The notes under the pieces are model-generated. The model was not told the origin of the DNA, ran no database searches, and saw only the letters and a program-made list of their open reading frames with translations. Position numbers and translations under genes: made by a program. 64,000 nt of DNA from Marinomonas foliarum (lineage in GTDB: Bacteria; Pseudomonadota; Gammaproteobacteria; Pseudomonadales; Marinomonadaceae), in assembly GCF_003337275.1 (NCBI RefSeq), contig NZ_QPJQ01000003.1:1-64000 (forward strand), in the 5' to 3' direction. Shown one piece after another: positions 62,002 to 64,000 of this stretch; the first letter of the stretch is position 1; each line of letters starts with the position of its first letter.

Positions 62002-62038
62002 TATCAAAGAGTAAGTGTTGAATGCTTGCTCTTTGATA
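62002..62038 (+). other. Hairpin after znuA
   Basis: tatcaaagag/ctctttgata (10-bp perfect) with a long loop, 12 bases after znuA. There is no T-run, so it is probably an mRNA 3' structure or a weak terminator. Confidence 0.5.
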
Positions 62039-62105
62039 GTTCTTCCGCTTCCTCCTCTGTATAATGATTTCACTTTACGATTATTACATTGAGCAGCGAG
62101 GCTTT

Positions 62106-63092
62106 ATGAGCGATCTATTTAATTTGAGTACTGATTCGAGTACCCACTCCGATATCCTTACTGAAAGTGCTCGACGCACTTTATCGACACAAGCTCAAGC
62201 CTTAGCTAATCTAGCCAATCAAGTAACCGAAGAATTCCCCAAAGCCGTTCGAATGATTCTTGCAAGTAAGGGTCGTACGATTATTTGTGGCATGGGTAAA
62301 TCTGGCCTAATCGGTAAAAAAATTGCGGCTACTTTAGCCTCAACAGGCACGCCTAGTTTCTTTCTCCATCCGGGTGAAGCCTTTCATGGTGATTTAGGTA
62401 TGATCCAGCCGGAAGATGTATTAGTGCTGATCAGTTTTTCTGGTGAAACCGAAGAGCTGATGCGTTTACTGCCTTCTCTTAAAAGTTTCGGAAACCCAAG
62501 TATTGCCATGGTAGGAAACACAGATTCTACTTTGGCGAAACATTGCGATTGCGTACTGGATCTTTCTATTGATAAAGAAACCTGCCCAAATAATTTAGCG
62601 CCTACGACATCGACGACCATGACAACCGCCATGGGTGATGCCTTGGCCGTGGCTTTGATGGAATGCCGTAACTTTCAACCACAAGACTTTGCCCGCTTTC
62701 ATCCTGGTGGCAGCTTAGGTCGTAAACTGTTAACTCGTGTTAAAGACCTGATGCACAAAGATAACCTGCCTGTTTGTACACCAGAGACCACATTAAAAGA
62801 CGCTATAACAGTTATGACTTATGGCAGAATGGGTGTTGTATTGATTCAACAAGCCGGCAAGTTACTGGGTATTTTTACCGATGGTGACTTACGTCGTGCC
62901 ATGCTAAAAGAAAGCGAGGGTATGATACATAAAACCATGGCCAGTTTAATGACATCCAATCCAAAAACCATCAATGAAAATGTGATGATAGTGCAGGCGG
63001 AAGAGCAAATGCTGCACGATAAAATCACCTTGTTGGTTGTGGTGGACGATACGAATAACGTATCCGGTATTTTAGAAATTTACGATCGATAA
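62106..63092 (+). CDS. kdsD: D-arabinose 5-phosphate isomerase (KdsD type)
   Basis: A 328-residue enzyme converting ribulose 5-phosphate to arabinose 5-phosphate for Kdo synthesis. An SIS domain (GMGKSGLIGKKIAATLASTG and HPGEAFHGDLGM, about residues 63-105) is followed by two CBS domains (about 205-325; LMHKDNLPVC and FTDGDLRRAM). The start ATG at 62106 gives exactly the E. coli KdsD length and has GCGAGG upstream; the ORF can be extended upstream to 62064 but without support. kdsA follows 74 bases later, without kdsC between. Confidence 0.95.
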   Translation: MSDLFNLSTDSSTHSDILTESARRTLSTQAQALANLANQVTEEFPKAVRMILASKGRTIICGMGKSGLIGKKIAATLASTGTPSFFLHPGEAFHGDLGMIQPEDVLVLISFSGETEELMRLLPSLKSFGNPSIAMVGNTDSTLAKHCDCVLDLSIDKETCPNNLAPTTSTTMTTAMGDALAVALMECRNFQPQDFARFHPGGSLGRKLLTRVKDLMHKDNLPVCTPETTLKDAITVMTYGRMGVVLIQQAGKLLGIFTDGDLRRAMLKESEGMIHKTMASLMTSNPKTINENVMIVQAEEQMLHDKITLLVVVDDTNNVSGILEIYDR

Positions 63093-63154
63093 AAAACGGC
63101 TTAAGAAATTCTACGCCGCTTTAGATTTGTCTAAAGTGAGCAAACCTAGATTAA

Positions 63155-64000
<846 letters not shown>

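Overview
The window looks like the chromosome of a marine gammaproteobacterium of the Oceanospirillales/Pseudomonadales type, most likely close to Marinomonas. This is inferred from gene content and remembered family resemblance, since no search was run. Supporting signs are moderate to low GC, a Pseudomonas-like 23S/5S end, a HexR-type Entner-Doudoroff regulon, a Pseudomonas-type mtl cluster, a very large NAD-glutamate dehydrogenase, an rpoE-rseABC-mucD locus and the kdsD/kdsA lipopolysaccharide genes. Almost everything is intact chromosomal housekeeping or nutrient-uptake DNA. I see no prophage, insertion sequence, CRISPR array, integron, toxin island or obvious defence system.

Layout. 1-570: the 3' end of an rRNA operon (23S tail, 5S, terminator), followed by a decayed partial copy of the 5S 3' end with a second terminator. 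616-2386: an MFS permease convergent with an Lrp-type regulator. 2590-4236: purEK. 4411-7441: gap, pyk and mgsA on the minus strand, divergent from edd at 7820; two strong HexR-like boxes lie before edd. 9893-12605: the proline symporter putP and hexR. 12695-19753: a small-molecule kinase-like protein, ung, ygfZ, and a two-gene signalling unit (MHYT-PAS hybrid kinase plus HD-GYP response regulator). 20001-28298: a polyol (mannitol/arabinitol) module with xylulokinase, an AraC activator, a polyol dehydrogenase and an ABC importer. 28622-30933: sdhE-ygfX convergent with nadB. 31166-35339: rpoE-rseA-rseB-rseC-mucD envelope-stress operon. 35489-42530: an orphan cheW, argE-argA, ygiF-like and glnE. 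42665-45334: a small YjfB-like protein, an SbmA-type transporter and a PhzF-family protein. 45394-56507: an arginine/glutamate block (argD/astC, giant gdhB, ArgR-like GlxA-family regulator, basic amino-acid ABC importer, glnK). 56636-60890: an unknown protein, hemE, a DUF2927-like protein with a NUDIX hydrolase, and astE. 60997-64000: a lone znuA with a Zur box, then kdsD and kdsA (kdsA runs off the end).

How it works together. Three themes dominate. The first is central carbon flow through the Entner-Doudoroff route, under HexR: edd, gap, pyk and a methylglyoxal safety valve. The second is nitrogen and arginine handling: argA, argE, argD, astE, gdhB, an arginine-type importer, PII and GlnE. 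The third is cell-envelope upkeep: sigma-E operon, Kdo synthesis and the SbmA-type transporter. Start sites were moved from the longest ORF where a Shine-Dalgarno sequence or family length gave a better choice (purE, pyk, gap, xylB/mtlY, mtlD, rpoE, argA, ygiF, argD, the ArgR-like regulator, 56636, kdsD).

No clearly new multi-gene system stands out. The less-described items are the decayed 5S copy, a 26-bp perfect palindrome in the gap leader, a mannitol-type cluster without its fructokinase, a YgiF-like protein with a cut-down C-terminal domain, the in-frame repeats in ZnuA, and three small or unknown proteins.
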